From positions 1 through 64,000 of the forward strand of contig JAISTR010000055.1 in NCBI GenBank assembly GCA_031272515.1: 64,000 nucleotides of DNA, written 5' to 3'. Numbering within the stretch: position 1 is the stretch's first letter; each line of letters opens with the position of its first letter. The DNA comes from Erysipelotrichaceae bacterium. Its GTDB lineage: Bacteria > Bacillota_I > Bacilli_A > Erysipelotrichales > Erysipelotrichaceae. Positions 44,601 through 51,472 of this stretch are shown one piece after another. A model generated the notes under the pieces. That model worked only from the letters and a program-made list of their open reading frames with translations, was not told where the DNA came from and searched no databases. The position numbers were made by a program, and so were the translations under genes.

Positions 44601-47600
44601 TCGGACCTTCGCCGCCGCTGCCGCCGGTCGGAATCGTCACATCGGACGAATCAATTGCATTGTCGCTGGTGTCATAGATCACCGCGATGTTGTGCAGTTG
44701 GGTAACCGTTCCGGTATTGAGGGTGGAGAGCACGTATACATCGTAGCTGATGGTGTAGGTGCTGTTGGCATCCAGGGTCAGGTTGAAGCCGGTGCGCAGG
44801 CGGGTACCGTTGGTTGCCAAATCGGTGAGTTCCGTAGTGCCCTTCTTGATGATTACATTGATAAAGTCGGTATCTTCAATATAGCTGATCAGTTCCAGCA
44901 TATTGTCTTGGACTTTGATGGTTTGGCTGCTGCTCTCATTATTGACGATGGTCAGCTTGTAATGGAGCGTTTCTCCCGGTTGGGCGATCCCGTCACCAGA
45001 GGCATCGGTGACCGTCTTGAGGATGGTGATATCCTTATCCGGGTTGCCGGTCGGAATCTCTTCCTCATCTTCGAATTCATTGTGCGGCGTGCGCACGATG
45101 ACGGTGTTGTCAATCGAGGTGACCGTGCTGTAGTTCAGGTCGTCCTTGATGGTGACGCTGTAGGTCAGGGTCGCGGTCGAATTGCCAGCCAGTAACAGGA
45201 CCACATTGCCGTTGACCAGCTGGGTGCCGGTGTAGCTGTAGTGGGTGCCGCCATTGTTGACATCGATGGCGATGCTGGCTTGCGCTTCCTTGATATAGGG
45301 TAATACGCCGCTCAGGGTATCGCTGACGGTTGCACTCATCGAAGTGCTTTCGTTATTGCGAATGGTGATGGTGTAGGTGATGCGCTCGCCTTGTTGGGCA
45401 TAGCCGTCACCCGAGGCATCGACACCCGACTTGTCGACATCCAGATCGCCTTGCGGCACATCGCCATCACCAGTCGGAATCGTCGTGGTGACGGTATCAG
45501 TGATGGAGGTGTCGTAGTCGTAGATAGTCGCGGTGTTGGAGATGCTGGTGACACTCGCCACATCCAGGCTGTCTTTCAGGGTGACCGAGAACACCACATG
45601 GATGTCGTGGTCCGCCGGAATATCATAGGTGAAGCCCGCTACCAGCTGGCTGCCGGTATAGCTGGTCGTTCCGCCGGTTTGCACGTCATAGACGGTGACC
45701 TTGATTTGGGCTGCAGATTCATTGATATTGGGCAGAATGTTGCTCAGGGTATCCTTAATCAGGACTTTCTTGGTATGGCTGGTGTTGTTCTCCGCCACGA
45801 TCCAGTAAGTCAGGAATTCACCCGGGGACGCAATATTGTTGCCGGTTTGGTCACGGACAACCTTGGAGCTGGACAGTTCGTCCGCGCCATTATCCCTGGT
45901 CGGAATGCTCGCATCGTCGTTCACATAGCTACGGCTGGAGTAGTCGTAGACGGAGACACGGTTGTCGAGCGAAGTCACCGAGGTCACATTCAGGCTATCC
46001 TTCACGGTGACGCTGAAGGTCAGGGTGATGGTGGAGTTCGCCGGAATATTGATGGTGATGCCGCTGACCAGCTGGCTGCCGGTGTAGGTGGTGCCGTTGC
46101 CGGAAACCGTGATCGCAGACGCGCTTTCCTTGATGTTGGGCAGTAAGCCGTCCAGCTTGTCGGAGACAAAGGACTTAATCGCTGCATCAGAGGTGTTGCG
46201 GATGGCAATCGAGTAGTTGAGGACTTCGCCCGGAGAGGCATAGCCATCGCCAGAGGCATCGCTGACCGTCTTGTCCACACGCAGGGCGCTGGCATCATCG
46301 ATCGTGCTGATTTCCGCGGTATCGGTGATGTTTTGCTTCGCGTTGTGGTCATAGACCTTAACGGTATTCTTGATGGAGGAGATCGCGGTGTAGTCGAAGC
46401 TGTCCTTCAAGGTAACACTGAAGGCGAAGGTCGCTTTTTGACCAGCCGGAATCGTTATCGTGGTGCCATTGACCAGGTCGCTGGCTTTCAGGTTGCTGAC
46501 ACTGCTGCCGATGGTAACCGCCACATCGATATTCGCTGCGGTTTGGGTAATATAGGGCAGCACGCCGCTGAGGGAATCCTGCACGGTGGCCTTCATGGAA
46601 GAGCCGTGCGGGTTGGTAACTTCAATCTTGTAGCTCAGTACATCGCCCGGTCTGGCCAGACCGTCGCCGTTGTCGGTGACGCTCTTGTCAACCGTTGCCA
46701 CTTTGGAAGTGCCGGTCGGGATTTCCGCCTGACGGGTGGAATCCGCATCATCATCCAGGTTGGTGTAATGCGCAGTATTGACAATCTTGGTGACCTCTTC
46801 GACATTCAGGTCATCCTTCAGCGTGACTCTAAAGGTAATGACATAGGTGCCATTGGCCAGGCTGGTGGTGATGCCGCTTTGCAGGTCGGAGAGCTTCTTG
46901 GTGCTCAGCACATTGTCGATGGTCAGATAGACCGTGGCGGGATCCTCTTTAATATAAGGAGTAATACCAGCCAGGTCATCGGTGACCTTGAGGCTGATGG
47001 CGGCACTGTTGAAGTTGCGGGCAGACAGGGTGTAGGTTAAGACTTCACCCGGTTCCGCGATTCCGTTGCCATTGGCATCGCTAACCGCCTTCATCGGATC
47101 GGTCAATGTGCCCTTGCTCTCGGTCGGAATCGAAGCGCAGTATTGATTGCCGGCTACGATGGCGGCGTTGGTGAGTTGGGTCACAGCCGCGGTATTGAGG
47201 TCGGAGCGGACCTTGACCGGTACGCTGACCTTGATGGTTTGTCCCGAAGGCAGGGTGACGTTGAAGCCGGCAATCAGTTGATTGAGGCTCTTGGTCTCGG
47301 TATTGACGATTGATCCGCCGGAACTGTAGGTGACCGTAACCACCGAGGTATCGGTGTAGCTGGTCGCCGGATCCAGGTACGGTTTAACCGCACTCAAGGT
47401 ATCTTTGATATTGAAGGTTGCAGAGCTGACGCCGGCGTTGCGGGCGGTAATCACGAAGGTGATCACTTCACCCGGTTGGGCTTTGCCGCTGCCATCGGCA
47501 TCAGAGACCGTCTTGGTGACATCCTTGAGGTCGGTGATAATGCCGGTGTTGATGCAGCATTGAATCGCATCGGTAACCTTCACATCTTCATTGTAGAAGT

Positions 47601-49407
47601 AGACGATGTTGACCAGTCTCTTCAGGGTAGCCGGGGCAAAATCATCGCGGATGGTGATGGTGTAGGTCAGGGTCAGGGCGCCGTTGGCAGGAACCACCAG
47701 GCCGCTGATGCCGCTCTTGAGCTGGGCCAGGGTGTAGGTGTTGCCATTGGAGCCGGTCACCACTACATCACTGAGATTCTCAGCAATGGAATTGCCCATG
47801 CCGGACAGGTCATCGGTGATCTTGACATGTACATCTTCATCATTCTTGTTGGCGACATAGATTTCATAGGTAATCTCTTCGCCCGGTTCCGCAATCAGGT
47901 TGCCGTTTTCGTCACTGACTGTCTTGTTGAAACCGCTCAGGGTATTCTTCTTGAGAGCACCGGTCGGAATTTCCGCACAGTACCCGTAACCATTTATATA
48001 ACCGGTATTTTTCAGGGATGTTACAACGTTGGTATCCAGGGTATCCTTTACGGTAACCGTGATGGTCAGATACGCCGTGGAATTGGCGGCGACAGGAATA
48101 TAGACGCCGGCCTTGAGGTCCTTGCCCGTGCCCTTGGCGACGCCGTTGACATAATAGGTAACGGAATCGAGGCTTTCCTTAATATAAGGACGGACCGCGG
48201 TGAAGGGATCGGAGACCAGGACATAGGTCGCCGAAGAGGTGCTGTTGGGCAGCGTGAAGGTATAGGTGATCGCTTCGCCCGGTTCGGCCTTGCCGTTGCC
48301 AGAGGCATCGGAAACCGACTTGGCGAAGTTCTCGTTTTGACCCAGGTTTCTGGTCGGGATTTCCGCACAGAACTGGAAGCCGCCGATAATCGCCGCATTG
48401 CGAATGCGGGTGACCGAGGCGGTGTTCAAAGTCGGCAGCAGGGTGACCGAGAAGGACACCGTGGCTGTACCGTTGGCCCCAACGGCAACATTGAACCCGC
48501 TGATCAGATCGCTCAGCTTCACATAGCGGGTGCCGTTGGCATCCGAAATTGTGACCTGAACGTTGGCTTTATTTTCTACTATATAAGGAAGCACTCCGTC
48601 CATCTTGTCATAGACCGCAGCATTTCCGGCATAGACGGATGAGTTGCGGATGATCAATTGGTAGTTCAGCACTTCACCCGGGGAAGCATAGCCGTCGCCA
48701 GAAGCGTCGGTGACCTTCTTGGTGGAAGTGGTGAAGTTGGGGGTGCCGCCCTTGATGGCGATGGTTGCACAGGCTGAATAGCCGCCGACCGTTACCTTGT
48801 TGCTGATGGTCTTGCACGAACCGTTGCAGATGGTCGATTTGACCGTGACCGTATAGGTAATGGTGATCGTCTGGCACTTGGCAATGTCAAAGGTTGTGCC
48901 TTTGGCCAAAGCCGCCAGGCTGGCGCTGCCGCCGGTGGAGAACTTCGCATACACCGTATTGAGGTCTTCCTCAAAGTAGGCGGAAAGTGAGCCGATGGAA
49001 TCGGCGATGGAAACGCCGGTCACATTGTTGACGCTCAGGTTCTTGATGGTGATGGTGTATGTGAGCTTTTCACCCGGTTCCCCGTAACCGTTGCCGTTGG
49101 CATCCTTGACCGTCTTGGAAACGGTGCCGACGAATTTGGTTTTGCAGGAAACCAAAAGACAACTCTTCACCAGGCCTTTGGACCGGTCAACTGCTGCCGG
49201 ACGCAAAACCGGATTGATGGAGCTGTCGAATTCCGCTAACGGAGAAACAGCTTCGGTGACACTTAAATCATCGAAGCCCGCAGCTTTTGTGGTGATCCCT
49301 GTAACATTGAGTACCCCCGAAATCATGGATACTACAAGGACCGCTCCCAGGATGTTGTGAAGTGTTCGCTCCCACACCCTGCGGAGTACTCTTGTGTAGT
49401 CTTTCAT
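38644..49407 (-). CDS. Giant surface protein with 25 DUF11-like repeats
   Basis: A protein of ~3,587 residues. The N-terminus has a long signal-like segment (Arg-rich start, hydrophobic ~18-40, possible cleavage after TTKAA). Residues ~98 to ~3500 hold 25 repeats of ~130-145 residues; each begins K.V.D followed by a 12-residue EF-hand-like loop and PGE..[ST]YTI...N, and most end in an IPT or IPTG linker. The first repeats carry a Cys before IPT (CAEIPT). The C-terminus has SASIPVTKPNNPSIVNAG, a 14-residue hydrophobic segment and RRKKS. DUF11-type repeats form extended beta-stalks on surfaces; adhesion is inferred. The start at 49407 has GGGAGGGC upstream. It is monocistronic. Confidence 0.85.
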   Translation of the reverse strand: MKDYTRVLRRVWERTLHNILGAVLVVSMISGVLNVTGITTKAAGFDDLSVTEAVSPLAEFDSSINPVLRPAAVDRSKGLVKSCLLVSCKTKFVGTVSKTVKDANGNGYGEPGEKLTYTITIKNLSVNNVTGVSIADSIGSLSAYFEEDLNTVYAKFSTGGSASLAALAKGTTFDIAKCQTITITYTVTVKSTICNGSCKTISNKVTVGGYSACATIAIKGGTPNFTTSTKKVTDASGDGYASPGEVLNYQLIIRNSSVYAGNAAVYDKMDGVLPYIVENKANVQVTISDANGTRYVKLSDLISGFNVAVGANGTATVSFSVTLLPTLNTASVTRIRNAAIIGGFQFCAEIPTRNLGQNENFAKSVSDASGNGKAEPGEAITYTFTLPNSTSSATYVLVSDPFTAVRPYIKESLDSVTYYVNGVAKGTGKDLKAGVYIPVAANSTAYLTITVTVKDTLDTNVVTSLKNTGYINGYGYCAEIPTGALKKNTLSGFNKTVSDENGNLIAEPGEEITYEIYVANKNDEDVHVKITDDLSGMGNSIAENLSDVVVTGSNGNTYTLAQLKSGISGLVVPANGALTLTYTITIRDDFAPATLKRLVNIVYFYNEDVKVTDAIQCCINTGIITDLKDVTKTVSDADGSGKAQPGEVITFVITARNAGVSSATFNIKDTLSAVKPYLDPATSYTDTSVVTVTYSSGGSIVNTETKSLNQLIAGFNVTLPSGQTIKVSVPVKVRSDLNTAAVTQLTNAAIVAGNQYCASIPTESKGTLTDPMKAVSDANGNGIAEPGEVLTYTLSARNFNSAAISLKVTDDLAGITPYIKEDPATVYLTIDNVLSTKKLSDLQSGITTSLANGTYVITFRVTLKDDLNVEEVTKIVNTAHYTNLDDDADSTRQAEIPTGTSKVATVDKSVTDNGDGLARPGDVLSYKIEVTNPHGSSMKATVQDSLSGVLPYITQTAANIDVAVTIGSSVSNLKASDLVNGTTITIPAGQKATFAFSVTLKDSFDYTAISSIKNTVKVYDHNAKQNITDTAEISTIDDASALRVDKTVSDASGDGYASPGEVLNYSIAIRNTSDAAIKSFVSDKLDGLLPNIKESASAITVSGNGTTYTGSQLVSGITINIPANSTITLTFSVTVKDSLNVTSVTSLDNRVSVYDYSSRSYVNDDASIPTRDNGADELSSSKVVRDQTGNNIASPGEFLTYWIVAENNTSHTKKVLIKDTLSNILPNINESAAQIKVTVYDVQTGGTTSYTGSQLVAGFTYDIPADHDIHVVFSVTLKDSLDVASVTSISNTATIYDYDTSITDTVTTTIPTGDGDVPQGDLDVDKSGVDASGDGYAQQGERITYTITIRNNESTSMSATVSDTLSGVLPYIKEAQASIAIDVNNGGTHYSYTGTQLVNGNVVLLLAGNSTATLTYSVTIKDDLNYSTVTSIDNTVIVRTPHNEFEDEEEIPTGNPDKDITILKTVTDASGDGIAQPGETLHYKLTIVNNESSSQTIKVQDNMLELISYIEDTDFINVIIKKGTTELTDLATNGTRLRTGFNLTLDANSTYTISYDVYVLSTLNTGTVTQLHNIAVIYDTSDNAIDSSDVTIPTGGSGGEGPNITIAKSVSDASGDNKAQPGEVLSYTLTIINGETTSQTVKVQDNLLELLDHVNESASSLTVTIKKGSTTVATKTGTDLVNGFSLALDASSTYTVNFSLTVKSSLDTASVTQLHNIAVIYDSDDDAIDSDDVTIPTDDGNDGLNISLTKAVADASGNNIAAPGEVLNYTLTIVNGESTAYTVWVQDNLVDLLDNIDESPSAISVTVKKGSSTVATRTGTQLISGFSIALDANSTYTVSYSVTVKSSLDTAVVTRLHNTAIIYMADDDNLDEAEATIPTGGSGGEGPDISDSYKSVSDADGNFKASPGEVLTYSIYVVNKGGAGSVTVKDQMTGVLPYIKESASSVSVKINGADSSLHLSDLIAGYTTSIGANTTIRFSFSVTLKDILDASLEKIVNTAIITTPDGDSHEAEGEIPVDGNGSSPFNASCKIVSDADGDGVAEPGERLGYDICVKNTSIHDVNNVHVQDELKGVLPYITNNPANVDVTIRYEDNHIETKKLSDLINGFTIDKVRALSEIHIMFFVDLKADLDTDVVKVIENRASINNSWVHAIIKTYGSFNFTNSTKTVRDSTGNSVAEPGERLSYVITVKNSGNLKADGVNIKDPLTELLPVIKETDLSSVRVEVVVDGVVKDSKTLQNLVDGFNMDIAAHSTVVLRFTVTLKDTLPASLDTIHNKATITDPDGVKTEVETSIAVVSSDFLDSCKSVDDAGDDSIAQPGEVVNYKIEVINSSANDHEDVAVKDTLSNVLPHVKETDLSAVTVRVHPVGFGSDYTITLQQLVNGTTVDVDAYMRVEMTFSLTVKDDLDTDVVTELRNKALIDNSIEVEAVIPTGDDGGDIGGEKEADDANHDGYANYGETVLYTITVSNTTDADAEDVLVKENTDLSSYIKEAPADVKVYVDGTDSGKSLADLTSDGIRVDVESGDSVKVTFTVTIKDELASTITVLENEAKVGDKTVSDSIRIGPKPGSDLTAEKTVEDGDGNDKAEDNENLKYKIIITNNSSSAAEDIVVKDPLTQVKDYITNVPADTTVKVGDTGVSANLSQLMGDGITVDVPANSSLTIEFTVRLKGDVTSSDLDTLKNTATVNNVEVEAEIEVGEPKAPNIQVTKTVADAGGNGKVHPGEQFTYTITITNTGSASATGANIKDTLSGVLPNVTETDYSTVVLTMGSDTSKNLQNLIDGFDKDIAVGDIITIRFTLTLKSDVDVSAVTKLDNTVTVGGKNASASIPTEAGPHSDFSDSSKAVSDASGDDLAAPNENLTYTITVRNSGNADATGVIVKEITDLSPYFTSDSGSAKVYIDDVDSGKTLSDLYNGISIDVAKNSSKVLKFTVTVKSDLDLSTVRKIDNEVKINDLSRTATINTIAMATDFTVTKSVTDSDGDNIAKSGDTLNYVITITNANGDTGVVIRDTLEELIPYIQSDLTAISVTYTSNGVTTTKTLNDLKNGIHDILVRNSTITIRFSVVLGTINPSTVSSLENTVTVNSKSADASIPTGASDLSNSTKTGVDANRNNMVTPGEQFSFTITVRNSGSVVATGVSIKEDISQFSGIIKEDPASVIVRVDGANSSITLQDMINGITADIPANGSKVYNFTLTAKDDFDPFTQTSIVNKVTINNLVRQATLTTGKLSVQIVKSYDAGSDDTISPGEAVTYTLLVHNYSTVTGEVTVTDTLENVKPYIKETDYSAVTVTASNGRTYTLQNLMDGIKFDMASMTDVTLRFTVTFKDDLPVDIIDRIPNRATVELVRKTGGIGTQSAANGGSTIGTQSASDDKVTDEHEVSIRTAAPNLNDSFKAVADANGNGVVDKGEVLTYTIVVKNTGLIPAYSVRVQDNFAQVLPYIKESASSVAISSDQGSYTLQNLIDGITIDVPAGGMRVFSFKVTAKDDLTSATVATLTNTVYINTIEKNAHIGVKDAPVTGSSAVEIPTVPGQNQGIEEPVGGESSASIPVTKPNNPSIVNAGVQSEMLPYVMAMGVALVAVLKRRKKS
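38890..49120 (-). repeat. Coding repeat array of the giant surface protein
   Basis: Twenty-five divergent repeats of ~400-430 bases. Adjacent units near 43.7-45.1 kb are the most alike, suggesting recent internal duplication there. This is not a CRISPR array or a non-coding satellite. Confidence 0.85.
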
Positions 49408-49643
49408 AACTTGCCCTCCCTGACAATTCCTTGAATGCATAAACTGGTATGCCTAAACTTAATGCCTAAACTTATTGATAAACAAAATCGCCTGCCGTCT
49501 TCATCCGGCGCACGATTCTGGATTATCCATCTTCAGTTGTACAATTGTGGTCTTTCCTGATATTGAAACGCGTTCCCTGTACGCTATCAGGACTCAGTGT
49601 TGATACTTCATTCCCCCTTTAACTACACCTAAATTTTACAATG
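49408..49643 (-). promoter_or_regulatory. Long leader region of the giant gene
   Basis: About 235 bases separate the upstream terminator from the start codon. They include the tandem repeats and an imperfect stem-loop: arms CCTGATA (49556-49562) and TATCAGG (49585-49591) enclose GCGT (49570-49573) and ACGC (49581-49584), with a 7-base bulge. No known riboswitch was matched, and the promoter was not resolved. Confidence 0.45.
49435..49474. repeat. Tandem 13-bp repeats before the giant gene
   Basis: Two perfect copies of ATGCCTAAACTTA (49449-49461, 49462-49474) and one degenerate copy ATGCATAAACTGGT (49435-49448), 28-67 bases upstream of the start codon. Confidence 0.85.
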
Positions 49644-49667
49644 AAAACCGCCCGTTGGGACGGGCGG
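49644..49667 (-). terminator. Terminator after the 145-residue protein gene
   Basis: CCGCCCGT / ACGGGCGG eight-pair GC-rich stem, loop of 4, followed on the minus strand by TTTT. It lies ~210 bases beyond the stop of the gene ending at 49878; the intervening AT-rich stretch has no gene but contains a 15-bp palindromic motif (49699-49713). Confidence 0.65.
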
Positions 49668-49877
49668 AGGGCAAAAACTTTTTCATTTGGGTAAAGAATT
49701 CGGCATTGTCGAACGATTGTGAACAAATTTTGGGACTTTGACGAAATTTTGTAAATTTTTTTCAAAATCGAGTCACACAAGAATCACATTTTTAGCCTTT
49801 ATTCTCACATTTTCCGGAGATTTTGTGTGCTTTGTTTCAAGGAAATATCGACTTTTTGAATTTTCACAATTCTCCGG

Positions 49878-50315
49878 TTATTCCGGACAGGAAAGTTCGG
49901 TTTTTACCGACAGGTCCGTCGCTTCATAGGGAGTTTTGGCATAGATCCAGACCATGCTCTTTTCCATGTCGCAGTCACTCAGATAGGCCATCGCCTCACT
50001 GACGTCAATTGCGTCCATGCCCATGATTGCCCCCAGGGTGATGTGGATGCCTTCCTGTTCCAGTTTGGTGAAGGTTTCCTCCTTCTGGTTTTCATCCATC
50101 GAATCGACAAACATCAACGGATAGTAGTACTCGGTATAGTAAATGGCCCCCACTTCCTCGGCCGCAGCCTGCCGCTCGGCAGAAGTGACATTGCCCTTGA
50201 TTGGATTTCCCTGACTTTGTTGAATCGGGGTCTTCAGCAAGAGCAGCAGCAGAACCATGCTCGAGATCACGACAGCCGCCGCCAGGGCGATCGTCAGATT
50301 CAATTTTTGTTTCAC
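49878..50315 (-). CDS. Hypothetical membrane-anchored protein
   Basis: A 145-residue protein with one N-terminal membrane segment (~8-28) and an extracytoplasmic domain. It starts at GTG 50315 behind GGAGGAGAG. The domain has an acidic, aromatic stretch (IYYTEYYYPLMF) and ends VKTELSCPE. No family is recognised. A promoter TTGTTT / TACAAT (18-base spacer) lies just upstream. Confidence 0.6.
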   Translation of the reverse strand: MKQKLNLTIALAAAVVISSMVLLLLLLKTPIQQSQGNPIKGNVTSAERQAAAEEVGAIYYTEYYYPLMFVDSMDENQKEETFTKLEQEGIHITLGAIMGMDAIDVSEAMAYLSDCDMEKSMVWIYAKTPYEATDLSVKTELSCPE

Positions 50316-50391
50316 GGCTCTCCTCCTTTTACCTTCAGACCCGTCGTGAAAATATTGTAACATTTTTACTTGCAGGGAAACAATATGGGGC

Positions 50392-50429
50392 AAAAAAAAT
50401 CAGGAAACTATTATAGGTGTTTCCTGATT
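50392..50429 (-). terminator. Strong minus-strand terminator without an obvious gene
   Basis: AATCAGGAAAC / GTTTCCTGATT eleven-pair stem (50398-50429) followed on the minus strand by eight T. The nearest upstream coding gene ends 500 bases away at 50924, so it probably ends a non-coding transcript or a long 3' UTR. Confidence 0.85.
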
Positions 50430-50565
50430 CCCTCCTGAATCCTGTCTTGCCCCTAAAAACAGAAAACATTGGTTTGAAGGTTTTGACAAACAATCCGGAA
50501 TCAAAGCGACTGAATCATTGCTTGTTCCCCTGACAGATTTTGATTCCTTTGTCTTGTCACTAATA
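50392..50565 (-). ncRNA. Candidate structured non-coding RNA
   Basis: Between a possible minus-strand promoter (TTGCTT, 16 bases, TATTAG, about 50565-50590) and the terminator at 50392 lies a long hairpin. GGAATCAAA (50497-50505) pairs with TTTGATTCC (50539-50547), and GACAAA (50485-50490) pairs with TTTGTC (50548-50553) across a 6-base bulge. No open frame fits. The size would be ~170 bases. No known RNA family was matched. Confidence 0.4.
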
Positions 50566-50923
50566 TCCTAACACATTTGAAAAGCAATTTTTTATGAAAT
50601 TTCAAAAGAAAGTGAGTTTTTTCTTCAAATTCGACAATGCCGAACAATTTTGGGTTGTGAGGGTCTTATAAGCTTGGATATTTGCGCTTGTCAGCTGTTT
50701 AACTACGGCTTTTTTGAAATTTTTCCGAAATTTTATTTTTCCGAACGGAAGTTTAAATCCAGGAATAATTACAATATTTATTTTATTTTTAAAAATAAAA
50801 TTTATATATTTTATTTGTGTACAAGCCTATAATTCTTCCCTTTTTCAGCAATTAACAGTGCAATATACAATTGATAATTTATGTTATTTTTTATGCTTTT
50901 CTAACTGCTATATGAAATTGGTT
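50566..50923. other. AT-rich intergenic stretch
   Basis: Apart from the palindromic motif TTCGACAATGCCGAA at 50630-50644, nothing recognisable was found. The A+T content is far above the surroundings (for example 50760-50830). The plus-strand open frames here look spurious. Confidence 0.5.
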
Positions 50924-51436
50924 TCAACGTTTTTCCCAAAGGCTTTTCGCTACCACCCGGTAGGCCGGGTGGTAGTGCTGCCGGAATGTTTTGGAGTGAA
51001 GCAGCGGTGTGAGCTCTGAATTTAAATAAGCACATACAGTCTCTTCATCCAGGATTGCCGCAAACTCTGCTTCCCTTGTCAGCTTTAACACGCACGCCAA
51101 AGCATCCCTCAAATCTTGTTTGTCACTGACAATCCTGCTACTGCCCGCAAATACATCAAAAAGCTTTTGCGGCTGGATATTGTTTTCCTGCAGATAACGA
51201 AGATGGATCCGGCAGAAGCGCGGCCCCAGCGGCTCCACCAGTCCCGGACAAAGGGACAAAGGTGCAGCGTCGCGTAATTCCTTTTGGATCCATTCGAGGC
51301 CATTGCTTTGGGCACTGACCAGATGGCCATTGCCCAATACCGCCTGGTGGAGTGCCTTGAGCAGGTCCTGGGTTTCACTTAGTGGATAGTACTCTAATTG
51401 CCTTCTCAGCAATTCCCTGATTTCTGTTTCGTTCAT
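50924..51436 (-). CDS. Conserved-looking hypothetical protein
   Basis: A 170-residue soluble protein with blocks resembling an uncharacterised bacterial family I have seen without a name: GNGHLVSAQSNGLEWI near residue 36, EPLGPRFCRIHL, and a C-terminal YHPAYRVV. No Shine-Dalgarno is visible at the ATG, which lies 7 bases after the gapA terminator T-run. It may be read through from gapA or from an unrecognised promoter. Confidence 0.6.
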   Translation of the reverse strand: MNETEIRELLRRQLEYYPLSETQDLLKALHQAVLGNGHLVSAQSNGLEWIQKELRDAAPLSLCPGLVEPLGPRFCRIHLRYLQENNIQPQKLFDVFAGSSRIVSDKQDLRDALACVLKLTREAEFAAILDEETVCAYLNSELTPLLHSKTFRQHYHPAYRVVAKSLWEKR

Positions 51437-51443
51437 AGTTTAT

Positions 51444-51465
51444 AAAAGCAGCCCTTGCGGGCTGC
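51444..51465 (-). terminator. Terminator of gapA
   Basis: GCAGCCC / GGGCTGC stem with a 4-base loop and TTTT on the minus strand. Confidence 0.88.
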
Positions 51466-51472
51466 CCTTTCA

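Noticed and set aside
38890-49120. CRISPR array or satellite
   Set aside because: The repeats are ~400 bases, diverged, and follow the protein frame; there are no short identical repeats with unique spacers.
50650-51019. Plus-strand open frames in the AT-rich intergenic region
   Set aside because: Their Phe/Ile/Asn-rich translations reflect base composition, and they run into the antisense strand of the gene at 50924.
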